Below are positions 1 to 9,567 of a stretch of 64,000 nt of DNA, in pieces; the stretch's first letter is position 1; each line of letters opens with the position of its first letter. The DNA comes from Rhodopseudomonas palustris (lineage in GTDB: Bacteria > Pseudomonadota > Alphaproteobacteria > Rhizobiales > Xanthobacteraceae): positions 17,080 through 81,079 of the forward strand of contig JACRJB010000031.1 of the NCBI GenBank assembly GCA_016215605.1, in the 5' to 3' direction. The notes under the pieces were generated by a model. It did no database searches and was not told the origin of the DNA. It was given only the letters and a program-made list of their open reading frames with translations. Both the position numbers and the translations under genes were made by a program.

Positions 1-188
1 TTCTGCCCGGTCCGGGTCAGGAACTCGATCGCCTTCTGCCACTCCTCGAAGCTCAGCCCGGTGCGGCGAACGTAATCGTGCAGCGAGCGGACCAGTTCCC
101 GCATCAGATGCTTCAGCCGCGGATCCGGCGTCTCGTCGAAGCTTGCGACGACCGCTTCGGTCAGTTCGGTCTCGTCGAATTGAGGCAT
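1..188 (-). CDS. Intradiol ring-cleavage dioxygenase, N-terminal part (cut by window edge)
   Basis: Only the first 62 codons are inside the window. The peptide starts MPQFDETELTEAVVASFDE, continues through DPRLKHLM and a helix with LVRSLHDYVRRTGLSFEEW, and reaches IEFLTRTGQ. That is the helical N-terminal dimerisation domain found in catechol and hydroxyquinol 1,2-dioxygenases; the -EW..(A/G)IEFLT(R/A)TGQ ending is characteristic. The iron ligands (two Tyr, two His) lie outside the window, so substrate cannot be decided; hydroxyquinol 1,2-dioxygenase is my first guess. These enzymes open catechol-type rings to muconate or maleylacetate. The ATG at 188 is the natural family start. It is divergent from the serine hydrolase, with about 250 bases between. 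Confidence 0.72.
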   Translation of the reverse strand, partial: MPQFDETELTEAVVASFDETPDPRLKHLMRELVRSLHDYVRRTGLSFEEWQKAIEFLTRTGQ

Positions 189-437
189 ATTCCATTCCCG
201 GTTGGCGACACGCGACGCTACAACAGGCCTCCCCGCCTGATAAGCGCACCACTTGCAGACCGGCCTGCGCGGACCGTCATTGCGGGCCCCCCCGCTGATG
301 TGCTCAAAATCGCACAGATTCCGGGTCGTGCCCGACGCGGCCACAATAGAACGACCGACGCTTTTCCGTTATCAGATTCGCGGAACCACGCGGCCGGCTC
401 CCTGCGGCGCGTACGCCAACGGACCTTTTCTGCAACG

Positions 438-1712
438 ATGGAGTGTCGAATGCCGGCCCTAGCTCAAGCCACCCGGGCGCCCGTGACCGGTTCAGCCGCC
501 GACGCCGGCATGTCGGCTTCTGCACTCGAGCGGATCGACGATCATCTGCAGCGGGTCTATGTCGGTCCGGGCAAGTACGCCGGCACCCAGACGCTGGTCT
601 ATCGCCGCGGCCGGATCGTCTACCAGTCCTCGCTCGGCCATGCCGATCGCGAACGCCAGGTGCCGATCAAGGACGACACCATCTTCCGCATCTATTCGAT
701 GACCAAGCCGATCACCTCGGTCGCCTTGATGATGCTGTTCGAGGAAGGCCGCGTCCAGCTCGACGACCCGGTCGCGAAGTACATTCCGGAATGGGCCAAT
801 CTCGGCGTGTTTCAGGCCGGCATCGCGCCGCTGTTCCTGACCAAGCCGCCGGTGCGGCCGATGCAGGTCGTCGACCTGCTGCGGCACACCTCGGGCCTCA
901 CCTACGGCTTCCAGAACCGCACCAATGTCGACGCCGCCTATCGCGACAAGGGCATCGGCGCGTTCGAGAAGGCCGGCACGCTGGACTCCTGGATCGCCGA
1001 CCTCGCCCGCATTCCGCTGGAGTTCTCGCCGGGCGAGGCCTGGAACTATTCGGTGTCCACCGACGTCGTCGGCTACATCGTCCAGAAGATCAGCGGCATG
1101 CCGTTCGAACAATTCGTCAAGCAGCGCATCCTCGATCCGCTCGGGATGTCCGACACCGATTTCCACGTCCCCGCGGCGAAGGCGCATCGCCTCGCGGCCT
1201 GCTATTCCGCCGACGGCAAGGGCGGCATGCAGCTGTCGGACGATCCGACGACGTCGAGCTTCCTCGCGCCGCCGGACCTGATCTCGGGGGGCGGCGGCCT
1301 GGTCTCGACCACCGCGGACTATCTCACGTTCTGCCGTGCGCTCCTCAATGGCGGCGAGCTGGACGGTGTCCGCCTGCTCGGTCCGAAGACCTTGAAGCTG
1401 ATGACCAGCAATCACCTGCCGGGCAATCGCGACCTCACCGAGCTGTCGCGTTCGATGTTCAGCGAGGCGACCAATGCCGGCATCGGCTTCGGCCTCGGCT
1501 TCGCGGTGAACATGAACCCGGCCTCGACGCTGCTGCCCGGCAGCGTCGGCGAATATTACTGGGGCGGCGCCGCCTCGACGGCGTTCTGGATCGATCCGGC
1601 CGAAGAGCTGATCACGATCTTCATGACGCAGCTATTGCCGTCGAGCGCCTACCCGATCCGGCGCGAGCTGCGCGCGCTGGTCTACGGCGCGATCACCGAG
1701 AGCAATCTCTAA
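438..1712 (+). CDS. Serine hydrolase of the class C beta-lactamase / EstB esterase family
   Basis: A 424-residue protein of the PF00144 family. The nucleophile motif is Ser87-Met-Thr-Lys90 (SMTK). The usual second motif Tyr-x-Asn is read here as Tyr204-Ser-Val-Ser, so the Asn is absent, as in many family esterases. Gly-rich GGGGLVST and Trp375-Gly-Gly-Ala follow near the C terminus, the latter resembling the W-GG-A of EstB-like esterases. The sequence does not distinguish ester or lactone hydrolysis from beta-lactam cleavage; esterase is likelier. No secretion signal is visible, so it is probably cytoplasmic. ATGs at 438 and 450 are both possible; the open frame continues to 78, but the residues before 438 have no family resemblance. 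It ends 6 bases before the convergent membrane-protein gene. Confidence 0.85.
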   Translation: MECRMPALAQATRAPVTGSAADAGMSASALERIDDHLQRVYVGPGKYAGTQTLVYRRGRIVYQSSLGHADRERQVPIKDDTIFRIYSMTKPITSVALMMLFEEGRVQLDDPVAKYIPEWANLGVFQAGIAPLFLTKPPVRPMQVVDLLRHTSGLTYGFQNRTNVDAAYRDKGIGAFEKAGTLDSWIADLARIPLEFSPGEAWNYSVSTDVVGYIVQKISGMPFEQFVKQRILDPLGMSDTDFHVPAAKAHRLAACYSADGKGGMQLSDDPTTSSFLAPPDLISGGGGLVSTTADYLTFCRALLNGGELDGVRLLGPKTLKLMTSNHLPGNRDLTELSRSMFSEATNAGIGFGLGFAVNMNPASTLLPGSVGEYYWGGAASTAFWIDPAEELITIFMTQLLPSSAYPIRRELRALVYGAITESNL

Positions 1713-1718
1713 GGCCGA

Positions 1719-3167
1719 TCAGTCGCCGTCGCGCACATGCACGACGGCGATGGCGTCGGCATGCAGCCGGTGCCAGCCGGCGCGGCGATCCATCAAGCCG
1801 ACCGCCGGCGCCGTCGCGGGCAGCATCGTGGCGTCGATTGCGTAAGTATCGATGAAGCGATCGAGCGCCGCCGCGTCGCGCCCGGCGACGGCGCGGAACA
1901 TGTCCATCACCATCGCCTCGCCGTACAATTCGGCGCGGCCGTCGATGAACACCGGCACATGGCGCGAGATCAGATAGCCGCCGAACTCGTAGGCATTGAG
2001 GATCCGCTTGGCGCCGGCGCGCTGCGCCGCCGCCAGCGCCTGCTCCGGAATCTGCGTGGCGACGAATTGGTAGTGCAGCCGCGGCGCGACGGCGACGGTT
2101 GCGGCGACGATCGCGAGCACGGCCCCCGCCGCCGCCCAGCCCGGCAGCCGGAACTCAAGCTGCGCGGCCCCTGACGCCGGACGTCGCAACGCAAGCTGCT
2201 CGGCCCATGGCCGTGCCAGCGCCAGCGGCACCAGCAATGCGAAGCTTTCGATGTTGCGGACATGCGCCAGCGCCATGTGCAGCAGCCCAAGCACAAGTAG
2301 CAGCCGCGGCCACGGCAGCGTCAGCCCGCGCCATAGCGCGACGCCGAGCAGCGCCAGCACGCTCGCCTCGAACGGGCCGAACCGGCTGAAATCCGCCGGC
2401 ACCCATTCGCCGACCGTCGTCAGCACTTCGCCGAGGCTGAGGATCTTGCCGGCGGCGATCAGCGTGTTCCAGCCATAGGGCGTGGCGCAGCACGCCGCGA
2501 GCGCCGCCGTGCCGAACACGCCCCAGCGCAATGCCAGTCGCAGACGCTGCGCCGGCGCCGCCTGCCGCAACGCCTCAAGCGCGGCGGGGCCGATCAGCAC
2601 CAGGCCGAGCCCGAAACTGCCGTGCAGATTCGCCCACAGCGCCATCACAATCAGCAGCGGCCAGGGCGGCGCGGCCTTGCGATCGGCGGCATCGATCAGG
2701 CCGATGAACCAGCCGACCATCAAGGGCCACGCCAGCACGTGCGGCCGCGCCAGGATATGCGGCACCGTCAGCGTCACCACCAGCATCGCCAGCGCCGTCG
2801 TCAGCAGCGCCGACGCATGGCGTTCCAGATACGCGGCGAACAGCGCGACAGCGGCCGCCGTCGCCAGCGCCGTGACGATCACCGGCCCAGCCCACCCAGC
2901 CCGCATCGCCAGCGCGAAGATCACCTGCGAAAGCCACGACGACGACATCCACGGCTCGCCGGCCTTGGTGAACGAGAACAGATCGGCGGTCGGCACGGCG
3001 CCGTGCGCGAGAATCCAGCGCCCGGTCTCGATCTGCCAGAAGCTGTCGGAATCCTGCAGGAAGGAGTCGCCGATCGCGAGCAGATAGACCAGCGCGCCGC
3101 TGCCGATCAGCAGCGGCAGCACGCCGCCCTTGAAACCGGCGGTCTCGGACGACTGAATCGCCTGCAT
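1719..3167 (-). CDS. Polytopic membrane protein of unknown function, glycosyltransferase-like
   Basis: About 482 residues with roughly ten hydrophobic segments. A conserved-looking loop follows the first membrane span: DSDSFWQIETGRWI, then FSFTKAG and SSWLSQV. An acidic first loop followed by many spans resembles membrane glycosyltransferases using lipid-linked sugars (PMT/GT39-like fold), but I do not recognise a defined family. The C-terminal region is soluble and contains FIDGRAELYG. A GTG six bases upstream (3173) is an alternative start; neither has a good Shine-Dalgarno. It stands alone between the convergent esterase and the acyl-CoA ligase. Function is unassigned. Confidence 0.75.
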   Translation of the reverse strand: MQAIQSSETAGFKGGVLPLLIGSGALVYLLAIGDSFLQDSDSFWQIETGRWILAHGAVPTADLFSFTKAGEPWMSSSWLSQVIFALAMRAGWAGPVIVTALATAAAVALFAAYLERHASALLTTALAMLVVTLTVPHILARPHVLAWPLMVGWFIGLIDAADRKAAPPWPLLIVMALWANLHGSFGLGLVLIGPAALEALRQAAPAQRLRLALRWGVFGTAALAACCATPYGWNTLIAAGKILSLGEVLTTVGEWVPADFSRFGPFEASVLALLGVALWRGLTLPWPRLLLVLGLLHMALAHVRNIESFALLVPLALARPWAEQLALRRPASGAAQLEFRLPGWAAAGAVLAIVAATVAVAPRLHYQFVATQIPEQALAAAQRAGAKRILNAYEFGGYLISRHVPVFIDGRAELYGEAMVMDMFRAVAGRDAAALDRFIDTYAIDATMLPATAPAVGLMDRRAGWHRLHADAIAVVHVRDGD

Positions 3168-3266
3168 GGTCACGACACAACTCGCGCAATCGGAGGATCG
3201 CCCGATTACGCCATGCCCGGCGATAATGTCCGGTTAACCGGCCGTTGACGAATGGCCGTGGCGCGA

Positions 3267-4808
3267 TCAAATCTTGCGGTCGCGGCCCTGCCAGAACGGA
3301 TCGCGGACCGCGCGGCGCAGCAGCTTGCCGACCGGGCTCTTCGGCACCTCGTCGATGAAGCGGACCTGCTTGGGCACCTTGTAGCTCGCCACCCGCTCGC
3401 GCGCGAAGGCGATCAGTTCGGGCTCTTCGGCGCTGGCGTCCTTGCGCAGCGCCACGAAGGCGGCGACGCTCTCGCCCCATTTGTCGTCGGGCAGCCCGAC
3501 CACCACGACTTCGCGCACCGCCGGATGCGCGGCGAGCGCGTCCTCGACCTCGCGCGGATAGACGTTGTAGCCGCCGGTGACGATCATGTCGGAGGTGCGA
3601 TCGACCAGATACAGATAGCCGTCGGCGTCGAACCGGCCGACGTCGCGGGTGCGCAGCCAGCCGCCCGGCAGGAACATCTGCGCGTTCAGCTCGGGCGCGT
3701 TGTAGTAGCCCTTCATCGCGAACGGCGTGCGCAGCGCGATCTCGCCGGCCTCGCCGGGCGCGACCTCGTCGCCCTCCTCGTTGACCAGCTTGATCTCGCA
3801 ATCGATCGAGGGCCGGCCGCAGGAGGCGAGCCGCTGCTCGGCGTTCGGCCCGACATGATCCGCTTGCGTCAGATGCGTGATGAAGATCGGCGCTTCGGAC
3901 TGGCCGTAATATTGCGCGAAGCGCGGCCCCCACAGCTTCAGCGCCCGCTGCATCGTCGGCCGCGGCATCGGCGACGCGCCGTAGATGATGCTCTTCACCG
4001 AACTGAAATCCGCCTGCTCGATGCCGGGATGATCGAGCAGCATGCCGATCATGGTCGGCACCAGATTGAGTGCGGACGGCTTCCAGCGCTCGACCGCGTC
4101 GAGATAGCTCGCCGGCGTGAAGCCCGGCAGCACTGCGGCGACGCCGCCGCGCAGCCAGTACGGCACGATGAAGCAGCCGGAGGCGTGGATCATCGAGGCG
4201 GCGTGCAGCATCACGTCGCCCTCGCCGATCTCCATGTTGATCAGCACGTTGGTGGCCATCGCCGCCCAGCTCGCCTGGGTGTGCTCGACAGCCTTGAGCT
4301 TGCCGGTGGTGCCGGACGTGAAGATGGTGATGACCACGTCGTCCGGCTCCGCCACGCGTGTCGGCGGCGTCTCCGCCTGCGCCTGCGCGAGCTGCAGCAG
4401 GTCGCCGGGATCGGCGGCGTTGCCGATGCTGATCAGCTTCAGGCCCGGCATCGCTTGCGCGAGTTCGCGGGCCCGCTCGGTGAGATCGGTGCCGTGGATC
4501 AGCATGCCGACGCCGGCGCCGTCCAGCATCTGCTGCTGCTCGACCATCGACAGCCGCGAATTCAGCGGCACCCGCGACAGCCGCGACTTCACGAACCCGA
4601 AATCGATCGGCAGCGTGTAGATCGAATTGTTGAGCAGCATCCCGACCCGGCTGCCGACCTCGAGCTTGAAGGTGTCGATGAAGACGTTGGCGATTCGGCT
4701 CGACAGCAGGTCGATCTCGGTGAATGTCAGTGTCTGATCGCCGAACATCACCGCCGTCTTAGGCCCGTGATAGATCGCCCCGCGCCGGATCATCTCGCTC
4801 GCCAGCAT
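3267..4808 (-). CDS. AMP-forming acyl-CoA synthetase
   Basis: A 513-residue member of the ANL adenylate-forming family; it activates a carboxylic acid to its CoA thioester via an acyl-AMP. The phosphate-binding motif TSGTTGK is at residues 164-170, followed by YYGQSEAP (motif A5), the hinge region GYLYLVDRTSDMI and GGYNVYPREVE, and the C-terminal catalytic lysine in PKSPVGKLLRR. Length and motif order match medium/long-chain or aromatic acyl-CoA ligases; substrate cannot be read from sequence. It is the downstream end of the minus-strand catabolic island, separated from the hydratase gene by a 240-base gap carrying a palindromic repeat, so it probably has its own promoter or reads through. 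Confidence 0.9.
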   Translation of the reverse strand: MLASEMIRRGAIYHGPKTAVMFGDQTLTFTEIDLLSSRIANVFIDTFKLEVGSRVGMLLNNSIYTLPIDFGFVKSRLSRVPLNSRLSMVEQQQMLDGAGVGMLIHGTDLTERARELAQAMPGLKLISIGNAADPGDLLQLAQAQAETPPTRVAEPDDVVITIFTSGTTGKLKAVEHTQASWAAMATNVLINMEIGEGDVMLHAASMIHASGCFIVPYWLRGGVAAVLPGFTPASYLDAVERWKPSALNLVPTMIGMLLDHPGIEQADFSSVKSIIYGASPMPRPTMQRALKLWGPRFAQYYGQSEAPIFITHLTQADHVGPNAEQRLASCGRPSIDCEIKLVNEEGDEVAPGEAGEIALRTPFAMKGYYNAPELNAQMFLPGGWLRTRDVGRFDADGYLYLVDRTSDMIVTGGYNVYPREVEDALAAHPAVREVVVVGLPDDKWGESVAAFVALRKDASAEEPELIAFARERVASYKVPKQVRFIDEVPKSPVGKLLRRAVRDPFWQGRDRKI

Positions 4809-4879
4809 CGCCGGTTCCTCGCTCGATCGCGCCCGCCGCTTGGCGCGGCGTGGCTGATTGACTATCGCCCCATCAACTC

Positions 4880-5024
4880 GTCATTCCGGGGCGCGCGCAG
4901 CGCGAGCCCGGAATCCATAAACCCTGCGCTCTCGTCGGACGGCGGCGTCACCACCGCCATGCACCAGCGCCCCCGCCGGGAGTATGGATTCCGGGTTCGC
5001 CGCTTCGCGGCGCCCCGGAATGAC
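4880..5024. repeat. Palindromic intergenic repeat, family A
   Basis: Inverted arms gtcattccggggcgcg and cgccccggaatgac bracket the element, with internal copies of the gcgagcccggaatcc/ggattccgggttcgc motif. The same unit occurs at 9568, 11448, 16966 and 60963. It can fold into a long hairpin and lies strictly between genes. Confidence 0.85.
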
Positions 5025-5050
5025 AAACGAGAGGCTGTCCCCAGCGACAA

Positions 5051-5830
5051 TTACTTCCCCGGCCACACCGGCTTCCGCTTCTCCGCGAATGCCTTCAGCC
5101 CTTCCTTCGCATCCTCGGTCATCGCCAGCAGCGCGATCTGGCTTTCGGTGTAGGCGATGCTCTGGTCGAACGACATCGCGGCGATCGCGCGCATCGCGTA
5201 TTTGCCGCGGCGGATCGCGGTCGGCGACTTGTCGGTCAGCCGCTTCACCAGCCACTCGACCTTGGCGTCGAGTTCGGCGCCCGGCACCACGTAGTTCAGC
5301 AATCCGGCGTCGCGCGCCGTCGCCGCGTCAAAGGGCTCGCCGGTCAGCGCCCATTCGTTGATCAGCCGGCGCGGCGCGATATCCTGCAGCAGCGCCATCA
5401 CCTGCATCGGGAACACGCCGACCTTGACTTCCGGCAAGCCGAACTGGACGTGATCGGCGGCGACCGCCATGTCGGTCATGCACAGCAGCCCCATCCCGCC
5501 GGCCATGCAAGTGCCGTTGACGCGGGCGATCGACGGCTTGGTGGCGTTCTGGGCCAGCCGCAGCAGATCGGCGTAGTCGACATTCGGCTTGGAGAAATCG
5601 AACGAGAACGCCGCGCCTGTCGATTGCAGATCGGCGCCGGCGCAGAACGCCTTGTCGCCCGTGCCGGTCAGCACGATGACGCGCACCGACGGATCGTCGT
5701 GCGCCTGCTTCCAGCCACGTGTGATGCCCTCGACCACACCGGCATTGATGGCGTTGCGCTTGTCGGGACGGTTGATGGTGATCCACAGCGCCTGGTCGCG
5801 CTTGTCGATGATCACGGCGTCATTGCTCAT
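5051..5830 (-). CDS. Enoyl-CoA hydratase/isomerase family protein
   Basis: 259 residues with the crotonase fold. The CoA-binding oxyanion segment AFCAGADL is at 61-68, and NGTCMAGGMGLL at 105-116 is the second oxyanion loop. In rat enoyl-CoA hydratase the two catalytic glutamates are in GGCEL and PEILL; here the first aligns with Gly114 (GGMGL) and the second is kept as Glu134 (LPEVKVG). A single-glutamate active site suggests a chemistry other than classical hydration, such as isomerisation or hydration of a branched glutaconyl-CoA. The ATG at 5830 is chosen because the open frame upstream runs into a palindromic repeat. It lies next to the carboxylase alpha gene in the same direction. Confidence 0.88.
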   Translation of the reverse strand: MSNDAVIIDKRDQALWITINRPDKRNAINAGVVEGITRGWKQAHDDPSVRVIVLTGTGDKAFCAGADLQSTGAAFSFDFSKPNVDYADLLRLAQNATKPSIARVNGTCMAGGMGLLCMTDMAVAADHVQFGLPEVKVGVFPMQVMALLQDIAPRRLINEWALTGEPFDAATARDAGLLNYVVPGAELDAKVEWLVKRLTDKSPTAIRRGKYAMRAIAAMSFDQSIAYTESQIALLAMTEDAKEGLKAFAEKRKPVWPGK

Positions 5831-5852
5831 GGTCGATCTGTCCTCTGGTCTC

Positions 5853-5933
5853 GTCATTGCGAGGAGCGAAGCGACGAAGCAATCCAGCCCAGCGCACGGA
5901 GCTTCTGGATTGCTTCGCTTCGCTCGCAATGAC
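5853..5933. repeat. Palindromic intergenic repeat, family B
   Basis: Arms gtcattgcgaggagcgaagc and gcttcgctcgcaatgac are near-perfect inverted copies with inner arms gaagcaatccag/ctggattgcttc. It sits between carboxylase alpha and the hydratase and could end or stabilise transcripts in either direction. Confidence 0.85.
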
Positions 5934-5956
5934 GGGGCAAATGTTCATCCGTGCTG

Positions 5957-7936
5957 CTACGAAGCCTCGATCTCGGCGACGATGCGGCCGGTGGTCACCT
6001 GCTCGCCCTCGGCGACATCGATCGCGATGATGCCCGAGGCCGGCGCCAGATGCACGTGCTCCATCTTCATCGCTTCCAGCGTCAGCACCGGCTGGCCGGC
6101 GGCCACCGTGTCACCCGACTTGACCAGCACGGCGACGACGCGGCCGTTGAGCGCCGCGCGCAGCTTGCCGTCACCGCCGGCGGCTGCGGCGCGCTGCGGC
6201 GCCGCGCGGGTCAGATCGACCACGGTGTTGCCGACGCCGAGCCGTTGCACGAACAGCCGGTCGCCATCCCGATGATACACCGCGGATTCGCTGAAGTCGC
6301 CGCCCTGAAACCGGATGCTGTCACCGCTGAGGTGTTCGATCGTGAACGAGGTCGTGCGGCCGTCATGGCTGGCACGGTAGCTGCCGTCCCGCTCGCGGAC
6401 CACCTCGCAGCTCTGCGCACTGCCGTCGAGCTCGAACCGCAGCAGGGTCGGAAACACCGCGGCGAGCGAGCGGCCCGGCCGATGCGGCGGGGCATAAGGA
6501 TCGGTGACGTAGAGCAGCACCGCCGCGACCGCGGCCGCAGGCACCGCGTCGTCCGGCAGCGCGCGCGTCAGCGCGTCGCGGTTCTGCGCGATGAACGCCG
6601 TGGTCGCCTCGCCGCGCGCGAACGCCTCGTGGCGCAGACAGGCGGCGAGGAAGCCGCGATTGGTGGTGACGCCGAAGGCGAAGGTGGTATCGAGGCCGTG
6701 GATCAGCTTGCGCCGTGCCTCGTCGCGGCTGGCGCCGACCGCGATGATCTTGGCGATCATCGAGTCGTAGTACGGCGGAATTTCCGAGCCGGACTGCAGC
6801 GCGTGCTCGACCCGCAATTCGCCCGGCATCCGCCACAGCGCCATCTTGCCGGATTGCGGCATGAAGTCCTTGTCGGCGTCTTCCGAGCACAGCCGTACCT
6901 CGATGGCGTGCCCCGTGAAGGTCACGTCGTCCTGGCGCAGCGGCAACGGCTCGCCCGCGGCGATGCGTAGTTGCAGCTCGACCAGATCGAGCCCGGTGAT
7001 CGCCTCGGTCACCGGATGCTCGACCTGCAGCCGGGTGTTCATTTCCATGAAGTAGAACTGCCCCTGCGCGTCGAGCAGGAATTCGAGCGTGCCGGCGCCT
7101 TCGTAGCCGATCGCCTTCACGGCGTTGACCGCGACCGTGCCCATCTGCTCGCGCAGCGCTTCGGAGACCGCCGGCGACGGCGCCTCCTCGATCAGCTTCT
7201 GATGCCGGCGCTGCACCGAGCAGTCGCGCTCGCCGAGATGGATGGCGTGGCCGTAGCGATCGCCGAACACCTGAATCTCGATGTGGCGCGGATCGACGAT
7301 GGCGCGCTCCAGGATCACGGTCGGATCGCCGAACGCGCTCTGCGCTTCGGAGCGCGCGCTGCGCAGCGCGTCCGGCAGCGCGTCGGACTCCTTCACCAGC
7401 CGCATGCCGCGGCCGCCGCCGCCCGCCACCGCCTTGATCATCACCGGAAAGCCGATCTTGCCGGCCTCCGCGATCATCGCCGCGTCGCTCTGATCGGCGC
7501 CCTGATAGCCCGGCACGCACGGCACGCCGGCCTTCAGCATGATCTCCTTGGCGCCGGCCTTGTTGCCCATCGCGGCGATCGACTCGGCCGACGGGCCGAT
7601 GAACACCAGCCCGGCATCGCGGCAGGCCGCGGCGAAATCCTCGTTCTCGGCGAGGAAGCCGTAGCCGGGATGCACCGCGTCGGCGCCGGCGATCTTCGCG
7701 GCTTCGATCAGCACCGGAATGTTGAGGTAGGATTGCGACGGCTGCGCGCCGCCGATCGCCACCGCCTCGTCGGCCTCGCGGACATGAGCAGCGTCGGCGT
7801 CGGCGGTCGAATACACCGCGACCACGCCGTAGCCCATGCGTCGCGCGGTGCGCATCACGCGCAGCGCGATCTCGCCACGGTTGGCGATCAGGATTTTCGA
7901 ATAGGGAGTGAGCTTCAACATGCGCGTCGCATTCAT
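5957..7936 (-). CDS. Acyl-CoA carboxylase alpha subunit (biotin carboxylase plus biotin carrier)
   Basis: 659 residues. The N-terminal biotin carboxylase part starts ILIANRGEIALRVMRTARR, has the ATP-grasp glycine loop AVAGGGGRGM, and the QRRHQKLIEEAPSP and MEMNTRLQVEHPVTE signatures of the active site. The last 75 residues form a biotinyl domain with LEAMKMEH; the biotin-accepting lysine is about residue 624. This architecture is that of methylcrotonyl-, propionyl- and geranyl-CoA carboxylase alpha subunits. It carboxylates biotin with bicarbonate and ATP and passes it to the beta subunit. The ATG at 7936 overlaps the beta-subunit stop as ATGA, so the two are translationally coupled. An internal ATG at 7921 is a less likely start. 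Confidence 0.95.
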   Translation of the reverse strand: MNATRMLKLTPYSKILIANRGEIALRVMRTARRMGYGVVAVYSTADADAAHVREADEAVAIGGAQPSQSYLNIPVLIEAAKIAGADAVHPGYGFLAENEDFAAACRDAGLVFIGPSAESIAAMGNKAGAKEIMLKAGVPCVPGYQGADQSDAAMIAEAGKIGFPVMIKAVAGGGGRGMRLVKESDALPDALRSARSEAQSAFGDPTVILERAIVDPRHIEIQVFGDRYGHAIHLGERDCSVQRRHQKLIEEAPSPAVSEALREQMGTVAVNAVKAIGYEGAGTLEFLLDAQGQFYFMEMNTRLQVEHPVTEAITGLDLVELQLRIAAGEPLPLRQDDVTFTGHAIEVRLCSEDADKDFMPQSGKMALWRMPGELRVEHALQSGSEIPPYYDSMIAKIIAVGASRDEARRKLIHGLDTTFAFGVTTNRGFLAACLRHEAFARGEATTAFIAQNRDALTRALPDDAVPAAAVAAVLLYVTDPYAPPHRPGRSLAAVFPTLLRFELDGSAQSCEVVRERDGSYRASHDGRTTSFTIEHLSGDSIRFQGGDFSESAVYHRDGDRLFVQRLGVGNTVVDLTRAAPQRAAAAGGDGKLRAALNGRVVAVLVKSGDTVAAGQPVLTLEAMKMEHVHLAPASGIIAIDVAEGEQVTTGRIVAEIEAS

Positions 7937-9555
7937 GCCCGGGACACCGCGAATTGCATGCGCTGAGGTTCGCGCGCCTCGCTTTCGCGGCAGATCGCCA
8001 GCACCTCCGCCAGCACCGCGCGGGTGTCGCGCGGGTCGATCACGCCGTCGTCGAGCATCCGAGCCGAGGTCGCGAACACGTCCATCTGGCCGTTGAACAC
8101 CGCGGTGATCCCCGCCTTCATCTGGTCGAGCTTCTCGCGATCGACCGGCACGCCTTTGCGCGCCGCGCCGGCCTCGGCGACGATCGCCATCGTCTCCGCC
8201 GCCTGCTCGCCGCCCATCACCGCCGTCTTGGCGTTCGGCCAGGAGAAGCAGAACCGCGGATGGAAGCCGCGGCCGCACATGCCGTAATTGCCGGCGCCGA
8301 ACGAGGCGCCGCAATAGATCGTGATCTGCGGCACCGACGCCGAGGTCACCGCCTGGATCATTTTCGAGCCGTGCTTGATCATGCCGGCTTCCTCATAGGC
8401 CTTGCCGACGATGTAGCCGGTGGTGTTGTTGAGATACAGGATCGGCGTGCGCGACTGGCAGCACGCCTGGATGAAGTGCGTCGCCTTGTTGGCGCCGGCC
8501 GGATCGAGCGGGCCGTTGTTGGTGATGATGCCGATCGGCTGGCCGACGATCTTGGCATGGCCGACCACCGTGGCCGGCCCGTAATTCGGCGACATTTCGG
8601 TGAAGTCGGAATCGTCGACGATCCGCGCGATCACCTGCCGCATGTCGACCGGCCGCTTGTGATCCATCGGCATGATGCCGAGCAGTTCTTCCGGATCGTG
8701 CACCGGCGGATGATAGCTCGAAGGATCCGGTCCCGGCCCGGAGCGATCCCACGGCAGGCCGGCCATGATGTCCCGCGCGATCCGCAGCGCATCGCGGTCG
8801 TCTTCGGCGAGATAATCGCCGAGCCCGGAGACCGAGGTGTGCATCTCGGCGCCGCCGAGTTCTTCTTCGGTGGCGATCTCGCCGGTGGCGGCTTTCAGCA
8901 GCGGCGGCCCGGCGAGAAACGCCCGCGTCCGCCCGCGCACCATCACGATGTAGTCGGACAGGCCGGTCTGATATGCGCCGCCCGCCGTGGACGAGCCGTG
9001 CGTCACCGTCACTACCGGCAGGCCGGCGGCGGACAGCCGCGCCAGGTTGCGAAAGATGTTGCCGCCGCGGACGAAGTCCTCGACACGGTAACGCAGCAGA
9101 TTGGCGCCGGCGCTTTCGACCAGCTGGACGAACGGCAGCTTGTTCTCCAGCGCCAATTCCTGAATCCGCAGCGTCTTGTCGAGGCCGAACGGCTGCAGCG
9201 CGCCGGCGTCGATGCCGGAATCGTTGGCGCTGATCATGCAGCGGATGCCGGCGACGTAGCCGATGCCGCCGATCACGCCGCCGCCCGGCGTGCTCTTCTC
9301 GGCGTTGGCGGTGTCGAACATGTAGCCGGCGAGCGTCGACAGTTCGATGAACGGCGCACCCGGATCCAGCACCAGCGCGACGCGCTCGCGCGGCAGCAAT
9401 TGCCCGCGCTTGTGGAAGCGTTCGGCGGAGGCGGCGGAGGCGGTGCGCGCCCGGCTCTCCAGCATCCGCATCCGCTCGATCAGCGCCAGCATGCCGTCGC
9501 GGTTCGCCCTGAAGCCTTCGCTGCCCGGCGCGACGGTGGATTCGATCAGTGCCAT
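7933..9555 (-). CDS. Acyl-CoA carboxylase beta subunit (carboxyltransferase)
   Basis: 540 residues with the two-lobe carboxyltransferase fold. The acyl-CoA-side motifs LVESAGANLLRY, GSSTAGGAYQTGLSDY, FLAGPPLLKAATGE and EELGGAEMHT are all present, as are the C-terminal biotin-side motifs ITNNGPLDP and CGASFGAGNYGM. The version GSSTAGGAYQTG with LSDY, rather than the GSCTAGGAYVPA of methylcrotonyl-CoA carboxylase, leans towards the geranyl-CoA type (AtuC-like), which is inference. It transfers CO2 from biotin to a branched, unsaturated acyl-CoA. It precedes and overlaps the alpha-subunit gene by 4 bases, and a long repeat block lies just upstream of its start. Confidence 0.94.
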   Translation of the reverse strand: MALIESTVAPGSEGFRANRDGMLALIERMRMLESRARTASAASAERFHKRGQLLPRERVALVLDPGAPFIELSTLAGYMFDTANAEKSTPGGGVIGGIGYVAGIRCMISANDSGIDAGALQPFGLDKTLRIQELALENKLPFVQLVESAGANLLRYRVEDFVRGGNIFRNLARLSAAGLPVVTVTHGSSTAGGAYQTGLSDYIVMVRGRTRAFLAGPPLLKAATGEIATEEELGGAEMHTSVSGLGDYLAEDDRDALRIARDIMAGLPWDRSGPGPDPSSYHPPVHDPEELLGIMPMDHKRPVDMRQVIARIVDDSDFTEMSPNYGPATVVGHAKIVGQPIGIITNNGPLDPAGANKATHFIQACCQSRTPILYLNNTTGYIVGKAYEEAGMIKHGSKMIQAVTSASVPQITIYCGASFGAGNYGMCGRGFHPRFCFSWPNAKTAVMGGEQAAETMAIVAEAGAARKGVPVDREKLDQMKAGITAVFNGQMDVFATSARMLDDGVIDPRDTRAVLAEVLAICRESEAREPQRMQFAVSRA

Positions 9556-9567
9556 GTCGGTTCCTTT

